Assembly (NCBI RefSeq): GCF_005144415.1
Contig: NZ_SWJE01000008.1
Location: forward strand, 186,001 to 250,000
Direction of reading: 5' to 3'
DNA from: Trinickia terrae
Lineage (GTDB): Bacteria > Pseudomonadota > Gammaproteobacteria > Burkholderiales > Burkholderiaceae
DNA length: 64,000 nucleotides
Position numbers and translations under genes: made by a program. Shown one piece after another: positions 51,340 to 61,727 of this stretch (positions are counted from its first letter, which is position 1; every line of letters starts with the position of its first letter). The notes beneath the pieces are model-generated. The model saw only the letters and a list, made by a program, of their open reading frames with translations. It was not told where the DNA came from and searched no databases.

Positions 51340-52359
51340 TCAGCCTACCGCCGAGCCATCCCGTTCAGGCACGGTTTCCTCGCGTCCCGACGCCGCTTCA
51401 TACATCCACTCCAGCGTCTCCCCAAGCGGCGTCGATGGCACCTGCCCGATCACACGCTGCAGCTTGTGATTGGACCCGACGAGCCGATGCACTTCATTCG
51501 CCCGCAAAAACCGCGGATCGACGAACACATCGATCTCGTACCCGGCGATACGCGCCAGCATCGCCAGCACTTCACGCAGCGAGTGCCCGGTGCCCGAGCA
51601 GATGTTGAACGTCTCACCAGCCGGCGCCGCCTCGAGCAAACCGCCGTACATCGCCACGACGTTGCGCACGTCCGAAAAATCGCGGCTCACATGTAGATTG
51701 CCCAGTGAGATCTTCGCTTCGCGCCGCGCGTAATGCCCGACGATCTTAGGCAGCAGATAGTCCTCGCGCTGGCCCACACCCGTGTAGTTGAACGGCCGCG
51801 TCACGATGATCGGCAAGCGGTCCATCCAGAGCCGCGCCGCGTGCTCCATCGCGAGCTTGCTGACCGCATAGTCGTTGGCGGGCGAGGGCGCGATGCTTTC
51901 GTCGAGCGTCTCGACAGGCGCGTTGCCGTAGACGTTCGCGCTGCTCGCTAGCAGTACGGCGCGCGGCGGCTTGTCGAGCGAGGCGAGCGCCGCGAGCAGA
52001 TTGCGCGTGCCGACGATATTCACAAGGTACGTATTGCTCGCCGTGCCGTTCGCCACGTGCGCCGCGCCGGCGAGATGGACGACCACGTCGGGCCGCGCGT
52101 CGGCGACGAGCGCCTTCATGCCTTCGGCGTCGAGCAGATCGACCGTCGATATGAGGTGCCGGTGCGATGGCGTTTCCGCCGCTGCGAACCCAGACCCTGC
52201 CTCGGACTCAGCCTCAGAGGCAGGCTCGGGCGACACCGTGCCCCACACCTCATAGCCCTCGTTTTCGAGGTATTCGGCCATGTGCTGGCCGGTGAAGCCG
52301 GCCAGCCCGGTGACGAGCGCGCGGCGCCCTCGGCGCTCAGAAAGTCTCATGGTGCTCAT
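51340..52359 (-). CDS. rmd: GDP-4-keto-6-deoxy-D-mannose reductase
   Basis: A 339-residue extended short-chain dehydrogenase with the NAD(P) motif [10 protein letters not shown] and the catalytic YAVSK. It follows gmd with a 23-base overlap. Rmd reduces the product of Gmd to GDP-D-rhamnose, a precursor of bacterial surface polysaccharides. A long Glu/Ser-rich insertion (about 45-68) after the first beta-alpha units is unusual and probably a surface loop. Distinction from fucose-pathway enzymes (WcaG) rests on gene pairing and the GxxGFxG pattern. Confidence 0.8.
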   Translation of the reverse strand: MSTMRLSERRGRRALVTGLAGFTGQHMAEYLENEGYEVWGTVSPEPASEAESEAGSGFAAAETPSHRHLISTVDLLDAEGMKALVADARPDVVVHLAGAAHVANGTASNTYLVNIVGTRNLLAALASLDKPPRAVLLASSANVYGNAPVETLDESIAPSPANDYAVSKLAMEHAARLWMDRLPIIVTRPFNYTGVGQREDYLLPKIVGHYARREAKISLGNLHVSRDFSDVRNVVAMYGGLLEAAPAGETFNICSGTGHSLREVLAMLARIAGYEIDVFVDPRFLRANEVHRLVGSNHKLQRVIGQVPSTPLGETLEWMYEAASGREETVPERDGSAVG

Positions 52360-53380
52360 TGCGCGCGAGGTCGGCGTGAACCATCAACTGGCACAGCTGC
52401 TCGAGCGTCGTTTCCGGTTGCCAGCCGAGCTTTTCCTTGGCCTTGTCCGCGCAGCCGATCAGGAGATCGACTTCGGCAGGCCGGTAGAACTTCGGATTCA
52501 CCTGCACGAGCACCTTGCCGGTCGAGACGTCGAGTCCTTTCTCCAGCTCGCCCTTGCCCGTCCACTCGATTTGATAGCCCGCCGCGGCGAACGCCATGTC
52601 CACGAAATCGCGCACGGTCTCGGTCCGGTTGGTGGCGAGCACGTAGGTATCGGGCTCGTCGGCCTGCAGCATGCGCCACATGCCCTCGACATACTCCTGC
52701 GCGAAGCCCCAGTCGCGCTTCGCGTCGAGGTTGCCGAGCTCGAGCCGCTCCGCTTTGCCGAGCTTGATCTTCGCGACCGTATCGGTGATCTTGCGCGTGA
52801 CGAACTCGCGTCCGCGCAGCGGCGACTCGTGATTGAACAGGATGCCGCTGCAGCCGAAGATCCCGTACGACTCGCGATAGTTGATCGTCGTCCAGTGCGC
52901 GAACAGCTTCGCGACGCCATAGGGGCTGCGCGGATAGAACGGCGTGGTCTCCAATTGCGGAATCGCCTGCACCTTGCCGAACATCTCGGAGGTCGATGCC
53001 TGGTAATAGCGGATGCGCGGGTTGATCACGCGGATCGCTTCGAGCAGATTGAGCGCGCCGAGGCCCGTGACGTCGGCCGTGGTGGCGGGCTGATCGAACG
53101 AGACGCCGACGAAGCTCTGCGCCGCGAGGTTGTAGAGCTCGCTCGCCTGCGCGACTTCGAGCAGGCGCAGACTGGAGCCGAGGTCGGTCAGGTCGTGCTC
53201 GACGAGCGAGAGGTTCGGATGCTGGCGGATGCCGAGCTCGTCCATGCGCCAGAAATTCACGGAGCTGGTTCGCCGATACGTGCCGGTGACGTGGTATCCC
53301 TTGTCGAGCAGCAGCTTGGTGAGATACGCGCCGTCTTGTCCTGAGACGCCGGTGATGATCGCTTTGCGTTGAGGGTCCAT
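52337..53380 (-). CDS. gmd: GDP-mannose 4,6-dehydratase
   Basis: A 347-residue protein with [19 protein letters not shown] at the NAD(P) site, the STSEMFG active-site Thr/Ser-Glu region, YGVAK, and [14 protein letters not shown]. It makes GDP-4-keto-6-deoxymannose from GDP-mannose. The start at 53380 has AGGGAAA upstream; the longer frame to 53698 runs antisense to the acyltransferase and is rejected. It is followed by the overlapping rmd gene. Confidence 0.92.
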   Translation of the reverse strand: MDPQRKAIITGVSGQDGAYLTKLLLDKGYHVTGTYRRTSSVNFWRMDELGIRQHPNLSLVEHDLTDLGSSLRLLEVAQASELYNLAAQSFVGVSFDQPATTADVTGLGALNLLEAIRVINPRIRYYQASTSEMFGKVQAIPQLETTPFYPRSPYGVAKLFAHWTTINYRESYGIFGCSGILFNHESPLRGREFVTRKITDTVAKIKLGKAERLELGNLDAKRDWGFAQEYVEGMWRMLQADEPDTYVLATNRTETVRDFVDMAFAAAGYQIEWTGKGELEKGLDVSTGKVLVQVNPKFYRPAEVDLLIGCADKAKEKLGWQPETTLEQLCQLMVHADLARNEHHETF

Positions 53381-53409
53381 AGCGTTTCCCTGAGAGTGAT
53401 GCGAGTGTT

Positions 53410-54480
53410 TTATTCGACGGTCAGCAGTTGACGGGCTTCTTTGTGGTGTGGCCCGCCGTGAATGAGCCTCTTTTCGAACGCAAACCAGGTGAAGCTTGCA
53501 TAGGCGAGCGTGAGGGCGAGCGCCGCGGCGGCCGCCGCATGGCGGTTTTGGATGTGCGGCCAGAGTGCATAGAGGATGCTCAAGTGAATCAGGTAGATCG
53601 TGTAGCTGACGGTGCCGATATGGACGAGCACGGGTTGGCTCAAGAAGCGCTTCACGATGCCCTTGCTTTGCAGCGCGATCACGACGAGCGACGTGCAAAG
53701 CACGAGCGACACGCTATAGAGGCCCGCATTCGAGAGCGCTGTATTGGCGGCGCGAAAATGCGGATAGTGCAGATGCAGCCACGCGAGCACCGCGAGCGCG
53801 GCGACAAAGGCAATGCATGCCGGCACTTTCAACCGCTCGAGTGCCTGCTTGTCGCGCCGCGCCAGCACGGCGAGCAGCGCGCCTGCGGAGAGCAGGTCCA
53901 TGCGAAACGGCGTCAGGTAGTAGATGGGCCAGAACGTATCGAAGAACGGCGTCGAGATCGCGCGCAGGATCGGCACGATCACGATCAGCGCCGCCGCGAC
54001 GATGAGCAGCGTGCGCTCCGACGTGAACAGCACGACGAACGGCCAGAACAGATAGAACTGCTCTTCGACGGCGAGCGACCACAACACGTTGAGACTGGGA
54101 TGTCCGGCTTGATCGAGCGCATCGCCGATATTGGTCGCAAAGAACGCGTACCACTGCCAGTGCTCGGCCCAGCCAAGCCCGAACAGCAGCGACGAGACGA
54201 TCATCAGCAGCACGTACGGCGGCAGGATGCGGCGCGCGCGGCGGGCGTAGAAGTAGCTGAAATACGACTGCCCGCGCGCCTTGCGCTCGAGCAGGATGCC
54301 CGTGATCAGAAACCCGCTCAGCACGAAAAACAGGTCGACGCCCATCCACAGCGGCGCTTTCAGCGCGTGTTGAGCGAACACGGCCAGCACGGCGATGGCG
54401 CGCAGGCCGTCCAGCGGAACGATGCGTTCACGAGGCTTGGCGGTAGCGGTAGGGGCAGTGGGCAGTGCGCTGACAGTCAT
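53410..54480 (-). CDS. Acyltransferase-3 family membrane O-acyltransferase
   Basis: A 356-residue protein with about ten membrane segments and the family signatures [17 protein letters not shown] (catalytic His) and [25 protein letters not shown] also fits. These enzymes acetylate sugars of LPS or exopolysaccharides at the inner membrane. It lies 30 bases upstream of gmd on the same strand, so it is probably part of the same transcript and modifies the D-rhamnose-containing polymer. Confidence 0.9.
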   Translation of the reverse strand: MTVSALPTAPTATAKPRERIVPLDGLRAIAVLAVFAQHALKAPLWMGVDLFFVLSGFLITGILLERKARGQSYFSYFYARRARRILPPYVLLMIVSSLLFGLGWAEHWQWYAFFATNIGDALDQAGHPSLNVLWSLAVEEQFYLFWPFVVLFTSERTLLIVAAALIVIVPILRAISTPFFDTFWPIYYLTPFRMDLLSAGALLAVLARRDKQALERLKVPACIAFVAALAVLAWLHLHYPHFRAANTALSNAGLYSVSLVLCTSLVVIALQSKGIVKRFLSQPVLVHIGTVSYTIYLIHLSILYALWPHIQNRHAAAAAALALTLAYASFTWFAFEKRLIHGGPHHKEARQLLTVE

Positions 54481-54979
54481 TGATCGATCTATGCGTTACC
54501 GGAGGTGAGCAAGCGGCGATTGGAGAAAGCCATTCGCGTCGCGCGGCGGGCGTGCCGCCACGTATCGCAGGTGCAATCGATTCTAGGGAAAAGAAAATGA
54601 CGAAAAAACAGAACGGTAATGAACGGAATTAGCGTGCCGTTTTAAAAAAATGAAATGGCGGCGAATGCCGGGGTGCGGCAGCGCTGGCTGCCCGACGCCC
54701 CTGTTTCGTGCGTTCGTGGCCGCCTGTGGGAGGAATTTTCTACCTGGGGCGAGGCGAAGCCGGTCGATATTGCGCGCAAAAAATCGATTTGGTGCGCAGG
54801 AATGCTCGCATGCACTTTAAAAAATCACGCGTATTGCATGCGGGAAATCTATCCGAAATATTCGGAATTATTTGTCAATTCTGGTGGATATTTTTACTTG
54901 TACTCTGGGTCGCCTTGAACGGATTCACTCCGTTAAATCCCGGCTCGCCAAGAGCCGAGCCTCGACTGGAGGAACGCCT
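54481..54979. other. Divergent intergenic region, A/T-rich
   Basis: About 500 bases between the minus-strand acyltransferase and the plus-strand secreted protein. It should contain both promoters. A frame at 54655-54918 has no ribosome site and poor composition and is not called. No repeat or RNA gene was recognised. Confidence 0.45.
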
Positions 54980-57181
54980 TTGTTCCGCGCAATATCCTGT
55001 TCAACGCTTGCGGCCATCTTGTGCGTGAGCTTCGCGCTCGACGCCAGCGCCGCCTCATCGGAGACGGTGCTGCCCGCCTCGACTTCGTGGATCGGCAATA
55101 GCTTCGGCTACGGCGACGGCGCGTGGACGCAAATCAATATCGCCGCGATCGCGGTCGCGCCCGACGGCCGGGTCTATACGAACGCGCCCTGGGACGAGAG
55201 CGGCGCGGAGGTCAGCATCTACAAGGACGGCAAGATGCTTGGCTTCGCCGGCGGCACGCACGGCTGGGGCAATACGGGCGGCAGCGCGATCGCGGTCAAC
55301 AAGCGCTATGCGTATATCGCGACCTCGGTCGGCAACGAAAAAGGCCGGCTCGTCGCGCAAGGCGTGTGGCCCGAGTCCGGGCAGCAATGGTTCGGCATTT
55401 CTCGCCGCTCGCTTGGCGACGTCAAGGAAAGCGCGCCGATCAGGTCAGCCGGCATGGAGCCGCGTGCGCGGCTGGCGGCGAGCTTCCTGATGATGAACCA
55501 GGTGCCGGTCGCCACGCGTGCGGAGATTGGCGGCCTGGCAGCGAACGATGCGACGCTCTACGCGGCCAACACGACGCGCGACGAAGTCGACAGCTACGAT
55601 GCCGCCTCGATGCAGCCGAAGGACAAGTGGACCGTGCACGAGCCGGGCCGCATGGCGCTCGCCGATAACGGCACGCTGTGGGTGCTGGCCGGCACGCTGA
55701 CCGATCCGGCGCCGCGCGTCGAGCACTATTCCGCGAGCGGACAGAAGCTCGACGATACGTTGCCGCTGCCGTCGGATTCGGTCGCGGTCGATATCGCCGT
55801 CGATGCGAAGGGCCGCGTGCTCGTCGCGGACAACGGCCCGCGCCAGCAGGTGCTGATCTTCAGCAAGCAGAACGGACGCTATGCGCTCACCGATACGCTC
55901 GGCGAGCGCGGCGGGATCTTCGGCGGGCCGCCGAGCCAGGCGGGACGCCCAGGGCCGCAGCGCTTCAATGGCCTGACCGGCGTGGGCGTCGATGCGGCGG
56001 GCAACGTCTACGTCTCGACGAACGGCATCGGGCCGCGTCTAGGCACCACCGGTGCGGGGCTCGGCGCGACGCTCGAAAGCTACGCGCCCGATGGCCGCCT
56101 GCGCTGGCAAGTGCAGGGGCTGCTGTTCGTCGATGGCGCGTGGGTCGACCCTGGCCGCCCCAATAGCGTCTTCACCGGCAACAAGCGCTTCGAGCTCGAT
56201 CTCTCGAAGCCACCGGGCCAGCAATGGAAGTACGCGGGCTTCCTCTCGAATCGCTTCAAGTATCCGCAAGACCCCGTCTTCAGCACGGACCAATGGCCGG
56301 GCCTGCCGATGGCGCGCAAGCTCGACGGCCGCACGTTCCTGTATTTGACGGACATGTACTCCGATCACCTCAAGATCTACCGCTTCGATCCGCAGCGCGA
56401 CGGTGAGACGGCGATTCCGTCGGGCCTCATCGCGGGCCGCGCGCGGCCCGTCGACAAGATCCCCAATCGTCCGCCAGGCGGCGACTGGATCTGGCGCGAT
56501 ACGAACGGCGACGGCAAGTTCGACGCCAACGAGTTTTCGCTGAACACGTCCGGCGCGAAGCTCGCGGGCGGCTGGGGCTGGTGGGTCGATACGAAGGGCG
56601 ACATCTGGCGCACGAGCGATCAGCGCGGCATTCACCGTTTCCGCTATGGGGGGCTCGATAGCGTCGGCAATCCGATCTACACGTATGCGGACATGACGAG
56701 CTATCCGATGCCCGCGCCGTTCTCCGAATTGCGCCGCGCGATCTACGAGCCGCAAACCGACACGCTCTACGTGACGGGCTACACCGCCGATGCGCCTGCC
56801 GGCGCGCCGGGCACGTGGAAGGAAATCGGCCGGATGCTGGTGCGCTACGACAAGTGGTCGAGCGGCGCGCCGGTGCAGCGCTACGCGATCACGCTGCCGT
56901 GGGACACGAACGCGAAGCCGATCCAGACGCTCATCAGCGTGACCGTGGAAGGCAAGTACATCTTCGCGGTCGAGCCGGCCGGCGGCGTCCACGTCTACGA
57001 CAAGGCGACGGGCGGCGCGATCGGCGTGATCGAGCCGGGGCCGGAGGTGGGCAATGCGTCGGGCTGGATCGACGTGCCCAACGGCATCGGCGCGCATCAG
57101 CGCGAGAACGGCGAGTACCTCGTGTTCGTCGAGGAAGACGCGCGCGGCAAGGTGATGATGTACCGCTGGAAACCGCAATGA
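54980..57181 (+). CDS. Secreted beta-propeller protein with an EF-hand-like loop
   Basis: A 733-residue protein. The TTG start at 54980 follows TGGAGGA and gives a perfect signal peptide (SCSTLAAILCVSFALDASA). The mature part contains repeated NHL/SMP-30-like strands (IAVAPDGRVYTNAP, GVDAAGNVYVSTNG, AVDIAVDAKGRVLVADNG). A calcium-binding-type loop DTNGDGKFDANEF lies near the middle. It opens the plus-strand polysaccharide operon before the flippase. A role in polymer processing or surface attachment is possible, but no catalytic site is evident. Confidence 0.8.
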   Translation: MFRAISCSTLAAILCVSFALDASAASSETVLPASTSWIGNSFGYGDGAWTQINIAAIAVAPDGRVYTNAPWDESGAEVSIYKDGKMLGFAGGTHGWGNTGGSAIAVNKRYAYIATSVGNEKGRLVAQGVWPESGQQWFGISRRSLGDVKESAPIRSAGMEPRARLAASFLMMNQVPVATRAEIGGLAANDATLYAANTTRDEVDSYDAASMQPKDKWTVHEPGRMALADNGTLWVLAGTLTDPAPRVEHYSASGQKLDDTLPLPSDSVAVDIAVDAKGRVLVADNGPRQQVLIFSKQNGRYALTDTLGERGGIFGGPPSQAGRPGPQRFNGLTGVGVDAAGNVYVSTNGIGPRLGTTGAGLGATLESYAPDGRLRWQVQGLLFVDGAWVDPGRPNSVFTGNKRFELDLSKPPGQQWKYAGFLSNRFKYPQDPVFSTDQWPGLPMARKLDGRTFLYLTDMYSDHLKIYRFDPQRDGETAIPSGLIAGRARPVDKIPNRPPGGDWIWRDTNGDGKFDANEFSLNTSGAKLAGGWGWWVDTKGDIWRTSDQRGIHRFRYGGLDSVGNPIYTYADMTSYPMPAPFSELRRAIYEPQTDTLYVTGYTADAPAGAPGTWKEIGRMLVRYDKWSSGAPVQRYAITLPWDTNAKPIQTLISVTVEGKYIFAVEPAGGVHVYDKATGGAIGVIEPGPEVGNASGWIDVPNGIGAHQRENGEYLVFVEEDARGKVMMYRWKPQ

Positions 57182-57245
57182 CGTTTGCGCTCGAGGGCCT
57201 CGGCTCACGCGCTTTCGCACGCATCAGAAACCGATAGGGCATTCG

Positions 57246-58712
57246 ATGGACAAGGGCATTCTCAAGAACGTCGCGATCAATTTCTTCGGGCTCATCCTGC
57301 CGACGTTCGTCTCGCTCGTGACGGTGCCGTCGTATATCAAGCTGCTCGGCGTCGAGCGCTACGGCGTGATCAGTCTCGTCTGGACCTTGATCGGCTACTT
57401 CGGGTTTCTCGATCTCGGCATGAGCATGGCGGCGCAGAACCAAATCTCGAAGGCGCGCGCGACGAACGACGCAAGCCAGAGCGCGCGCGTTTTCTGGAGC
57501 GCGTTCTGGCTCAATCTCGTGACGGGCATCGTGGGCGGCCTGCTGATCTACTTCGGCGCGTTCATCTATACCGCCTACTTCACGAAGGTGTCGGCCGAGC
57601 TGCAGCATGAGGTCTATCGCGCGCTGCCGTGGCTCGCCGTGGCGATTCCGATCGCCAACGTATCGTGGGTGTTCGCGGGCGCCATCAACGGCGCGGAGCG
57701 CTTCGGCGTCTACAACACCAACCAGACGATCGGCACGTTCCTGTTCCAGTTGCTGCCGCTCGGCGCCGCTTGGCTGATCGCGCCGACGCTGCAAAGCGTG
57801 CTGGCCGCGGCCGTCGTCGCGCGCATCCTGGCGGCCGTGCTGCTTGCGCGAGCGAGCCTGAAGGTGCTGAACATCCGGCACATCCAGCTTCCGCAATGGG
57901 GCGTCGCGAAGGGGCTCTTCAGCTTCGGCGGCTGGATGCTCATCGCCAGCGTGACGAGCATGGTCTCCGATTCGCTCGATCGCGTGATGCTCGGCACGGG
58001 GCTCGGCGCGCGCTTCGTCACCTACTACACGGTGCCGCAAAATCTCGTCACGCGCCTGAACATGCTGCCGAATGCGCTGATACGTACGCTGTTTCCGCGC
58101 TTGTCGGCCGTCGAGCGCGAGCATGCCGATGCGCTCGTGCGGCAGTCGCTCGAATTCCTGAATGCCGTATTCACGCCGGTGGCGATCGTCGCGATTCTCG
58201 TGCTCGGGCCGTTCCTGACCGTGTGGGTCGGCAGCGACCTCGCGACGGCGTCCTCGCCCGTGGGCCGCATCCTCATCGTCAGCGTCTGGCTCGTGGGTCA
58301 GGCGAGCGTGACGCGCATCCTGATCCAGTCGCAGGTCAACCCGGCACGCGCCGCGGGCATCGGTCTCGTCGAATTGCCCTTTTTTGCGGGGGCATTGTGG
58401 TTCGGCATCGCCCACTACGGGCTGGTGGGCGCGGCGGTGGTGGTCGCGGTGCGCGCGCTCGTCGACTATGGCGCGCTGTTGTACCTCTCCGCCATCCGCG
58501 CGCGGCCGATCTGGCTCGACATGCTGGCTCATCTCGTGTTTCTGCTCGCGGCGCTCTATGTGGCGAGCGTCGTATCGAATCTCGCAACGCTCGCCGTGGT
58601 CGGCATCGCCATGCTCGGCGCGAACGTCGGCTGGTCGATCACGACGACGCCCGCGTTGCGCAATCTCGCCCGCGATCTGCTGCTGCGGCTCAACGTGAGG
58701 AATAGCGCATGA
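57246..58712 (+). CDS. Wzx-type oligosaccharide flippase
   Basis: A 488-residue membrane protein with about twelve hydrophobic segments and the polysaccharide-export pattern (LVTVPSYIKLLGVERYGVIS, FLDLGMSMAAQN). It flips lipid-linked oligosaccharide repeat units to the periplasmic side. It overlaps the glycosyltransferase gene by 4 bases (ATGA). No polymerase (Wzy) was identified in the window, so either it lies outside or the product is not a Wzy-type polymer. Confidence 0.88.
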   Translation: MDKGILKNVAINFFGLILPTFVSLVTVPSYIKLLGVERYGVISLVWTLIGYFGFLDLGMSMAAQNQISKARATNDASQSARVFWSAFWLNLVTGIVGGLLIYFGAFIYTAYFTKVSAELQHEVYRALPWLAVAIPIANVSWVFAGAINGAERFGVYNTNQTIGTFLFQLLPLGAAWLIAPTLQSVLAAAVVARILAAVLLARASLKVLNIRHIQLPQWGVAKGLFSFGGWMLIASVTSMVSDSLDRVMLGTGLGARFVTYYTVPQNLVTRLNMLPNALIRTLFPRLSAVEREHADALVRQSLEFLNAVFTPVAIVAILVLGPFLTVWVGSDLATASSPVGRILIVSVWLVGQASVTRILIQSQVNPARAAGIGLVELPFFAGALWFGIAHYGLVGAAVVVAVRALVDYGALLYLSAIRARPIWLDMLAHLVFLLAALYVASVVSNLATLAVVGIAMLGANVGWSITTTPALRNLARDLLLRLNVRNSA

Positions 58713-61192
58713 GCGACAACCTCTATGCAGACTATGACGAGGCCGCCGCGCACGCAGTGGCGGCCGATGTCGGGAATGGCGCGGGCCGCGCCGCGCTGGC
58801 GGAACCCAGGGAGCGCGCCCAGGCGGCGTCCGCTTCGCGTGCGCTGCGCGTGGCGGTCGTGCACGATTGGCTCGTGACCTACGCCGGCGCCGAGCGCGTG
58901 CTCGAGCAGATCATCGCGTGCTTTCCCGATGCCGACGTGTTCAGCCTCGTCGATTTTCTCGACGACAACCGCGCGTTCCTGCGCGGCAAGCACGCGAAAA
59001 CGTCGTTCATCCAGAAGCTGCCGATGGCGCGCAACAAGTACCGCTCGTATCTGCCGCTGATGCCGCTTGCGATCGAGCAGCTCGACGTCAGCGCCTACGA
59101 TCTCGTCATTTCGAGCAGTCACGCGGTGGCCAAGGGCGTGCTGACCGGTCCCGACCAGGTGCACATCAGCTACGTGCATTCGCCGATCCGCTACGCGTGG
59201 GATCTGCAGCATCAGTACCTGGAGCAGTCGAAGCTCACGAGCGGCCTGAAATCGGTGCTGGCGCGCGTGATTCTTCACTACATCCGCAATTGGGACATCC
59301 GGACTTCGAACTCGGTCGACTACTTCGTCGCCAACTCGGCGTTCATCGCGCGGCGCATCAAGAAGGTCTATCAGCGCGATGCGCAGGTGATCTTTCCGCC
59401 CGTGGACGTCGACGCGTTTTCGCTGAATACGCAGAAGGAAGATTTCTACCTGACCGCGTCGCGGATGGTGCCGTACAAGAAGATCGATTTGATCGTCGAG
59501 GCGTTCGCGCGGATGCCGGACAAGCGCCTCGTCGTGATCGGCGACGGGCCGGAGATGCGCAAGATCCGCGAGAAGGCGGCGCGCAACGTCGAGATCATGG
59601 GGTATCAGCCGTTCGCGGTGCTGCACGATTGCATGCGCCGCGCGAAGGCATTCGTGTTCGCGGCGGAGGAAGACTTCGGCATTTCCGTGGTCGAGGCGCA
59701 GGCGTGCGGCACGCCGGTCATCGCGTTCGGCAAGGGCGGGGCGCTCGAGACGGTGCGCGATCTATCGCGGCCGCAGCCGACGGGCATGTTCTTCGGCGAG
59801 CAGAGCGCCGAGGCGATTGCGCGTGCCGTCGACACGTTCGAGCACAACGCCGCGCGGTTTTCCGCGCAGGATTGCCGCGCGAACGCCGAGCGTTTTTCCG
59901 CTGCGCACTTTCGCGCGAGCTTTACCGGATATGTGGAGCGCGCGATGCCGGGCGCGTCGGCGCGCGCTTCGCGCAGGCCCGCGCCTGCCGCCGAGCGCGT
60001 GGACGGCAATCGGCCGAAGGTGCTTGCCGTCGACCAGACCGGCTTGCTAGGCGGCGCGGAGCTTTCGCTGCTGGAGATCGCCAGGAACTTGAAGGAATCG
60101 ATGGAAGTCGTGCTGTTTGGCGACGGGCCGTTCCGGATCGCGCTGGAGGAAGCGGGCGTGGACGTCGATGTGCTCGACGTGCCCGCGCTGCATGGCGTGA
60201 GCAAGAGCGGCGGCGGACTTCCGAAAATGCGCACGCTCGGCGGGCTCGCCTCGCTCGTGCGCGAAACCGCCAAGCGTGCGCGCGAGGCGGACATCATCTA
60301 CGCGAATACGCAGCGCGCCATGGTGGTCGGCGCGATTGCGGGCCGGCTCTCGCGGCGGCCGGTGGTGTGGCATCTGCGGGACATCGTCAGCGCCGAGCAT
60401 TTCGGCGGCGTGCAGCGAACGATCATCAAATGGGCCAGCAAGCTGGGCGTCGATCATGTGATTGCGAATTCCGGTGCATCGGCACGCGAGTTCGCCGCGT
60501 TGACAGGGGCGTCCAAGGATCGCGTCGACGTCGTGTTCAACGGCATCTCCGAAGCGCCGTTCGCCGCGCTCGACGAGGTGGCCAGCGCGGAGCTTCGCGC
60601 GCGTTTCAATCTGCCGCTCGACGCGTTCCTGGTCGGCGCGTACAGCCGCCTTGCGAGTTGGAAGGGGCAGCATGTCCTGCTGGAAGCGATTGCTTCGAAT
60701 GCGGGCATGCACGCGGTGCTCGTCGGTGCGCCGCTGTTTGGCGAAGATGCGTATGAGGCGCAATTGCGCGCGTACGTCGAAGCGCATGGGATCGCGGATC
60801 GCGTGCATTTCCTCGGGTTTCAGCGCGATGTCGCCGCGTGCATGAAGGCCGTTGATGTCGTCGCGCATACGTCGATCACGCCGGAGCCGTTCGGGCGGGT
60901 GATCGTCGAGGGCATGCTCGCGAAGCGGCCGGTCGTGGCGTCGCGTGCGGGCGGGGTGGTCGAGATCGTCGAGGACGGTGTGAACGGCGTGCTTTGCGAG
61001 CCGGGCGATGCACAAGCGCTCGCCAGGACGCTGGCCGAGCTGCAGGCGGATGCGCAGCTGCGTGCGCGGCTTGTCGAGAATGGTCTTGCGAGTGCGCGGA
61101 GCAGGTTTGGTACGCGGATTTATGTGCAGAGTGTTGAGAGGGTGTTGGCGGGGGTGGCGGGGAAGTGGGTTAAGCGTAAGCACAAGCACTAG
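58709..61192 (+). CDS. Tandem double glycosyltransferase (two GT4-like domains)
   Basis: An 827-residue protein carrying two complete GT-B glycosyltransferases. The first (about 48-410) reads VVHDWLVTYAGAERVLEQII and has an EEDFGISVVEAQACGTPVIA acceptor/donor motif. The second (about 435-810) reads VDQTGLLGGAELSLLEIA and has PEPFGRVIVEGMLAKRPVVA. A Pro/Ala/Arg linker joins them near 415-430. Each ExxxxxxxE-type motif is intact, so it can probably add two successive sugars. It follows the flippase without a gap. Confidence 0.9.
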   Translation: MSDNLYADYDEAAAHAVAADVGNGAGRAALAEPRERAQAASASRALRVAVVHDWLVTYAGAERVLEQIIACFPDADVFSLVDFLDDNRAFLRGKHAKTSFIQKLPMARNKYRSYLPLMPLAIEQLDVSAYDLVISSSHAVAKGVLTGPDQVHISYVHSPIRYAWDLQHQYLEQSKLTSGLKSVLARVILHYIRNWDIRTSNSVDYFVANSAFIARRIKKVYQRDAQVIFPPVDVDAFSLNTQKEDFYLTASRMVPYKKIDLIVEAFARMPDKRLVVIGDGPEMRKIREKAARNVEIMGYQPFAVLHDCMRRAKAFVFAAEEDFGISVVEAQACGTPVIAFGKGGALETVRDLSRPQPTGMFFGEQSAEAIARAVDTFEHNAARFSAQDCRANAERFSAAHFRASFTGYVERAMPGASARASRRPAPAAERVDGNRPKVLAVDQTGLLGGAELSLLEIARNLKESMEVVLFGDGPFRIALEEAGVDVDVLDVPALHGVSKSGGGLPKMRTLGGLASLVRETAKRAREADIIYANTQRAMVVGAIAGRLSRRPVVWHLRDIVSAEHFGGVQRTIIKWASKLGVDHVIANSGASAREFAALTGASKDRVDVVFNGISEAPFAALDEVASAELRARFNLPLDAFLVGAYSRLASWKGQHVLLEAIASNAGMHAVLVGAPLFGEDAYEAQLRAYVEAHGIADRVHFLGFQRDVAACMKAVDVVAHTSITPEPFGRVIVEGMLAKRPVVASRAGGVVEIVEDGVNGVLCEPGDAQALARTLAELQADAQLRARLVENGLASARSRFGTRIYVQSVERVLAGVAGKWVKRKHKH

Positions 61193-61221
61193 TAGTTTGA
61201 GGCTTTCGTGCAACTTTGATA

Positions 61222-61677
61222 TCGCGGCGGTCCGTATAGTCCGTCCCTCCCCGGGACCGGGGTCACTTTGGTCTTGCCCAAAGTAACCAAAAGCGCGTCC
61301 TAGGCGGACGGCCTGTCCCGGAGGCACGCAGTGCTGTTGGCGGTAGCGTTCTGGGGGCATCTGTTACCGCTCGCCGTACGTCCCGTTAGCACGCGGCACG
61401 GAATAGTCCTGCGACGAAACAAATAGAAGGCGTCGAATTGGCTGCGCTCCATGTTGCCTACGATTAAAAGTCAGCGGGAATGCATAAAGCAGCATCGCAA
61501 GACAAGTCCCTTTAAGCGCTTTCCTTAGCGCTGGCATTGATTTGATTCGACTTAGCGCAATTCCGTGCCGCGTGCTAACGGGCCAGGCCGTCCGCCTAGG
61601 ACACGCCTTTGGTTACTTTGGGCAAGACCAAAGTGACCCCGGTCCCGGGGAGGGACGGACTATACGGACCGCCGCGA
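61222..61677. repeat. Large inverted repeat, 94-bp arms, with an inner 23-bp inverted pair
   Basis: The arms at 61222-61315 and 61584-61677 are near-identical in inverted orientation, with only a few mismatches. Each contains a small CACTTTGG/CCAAAGT hairpin. An inner pair (61382-61404 and 61560-61582, CCCGTTAGCACGCGGCACGG type) nests inside. The left side has 66 extra bases between outer and inner units. No open frame or transposase is inside, so it may be a non-autonomous element or a pair of intergenic repeats in opposite orientation. This accounts for most of the 61193-61727 gap. Confidence 0.8.
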
Positions 61678-61727
61678 ATTCAAAGTTTTCGCGAAAACCT
61701 TGGCAAAAGAACCCGAAGCCAGTTTCA

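Noticed and set aside
54655-54918. 87-codon open frame upstream of the secreted propeller gene
   Set aside because: No ribosome site, unusual composition, and it lies in the expected divergent promoter region.
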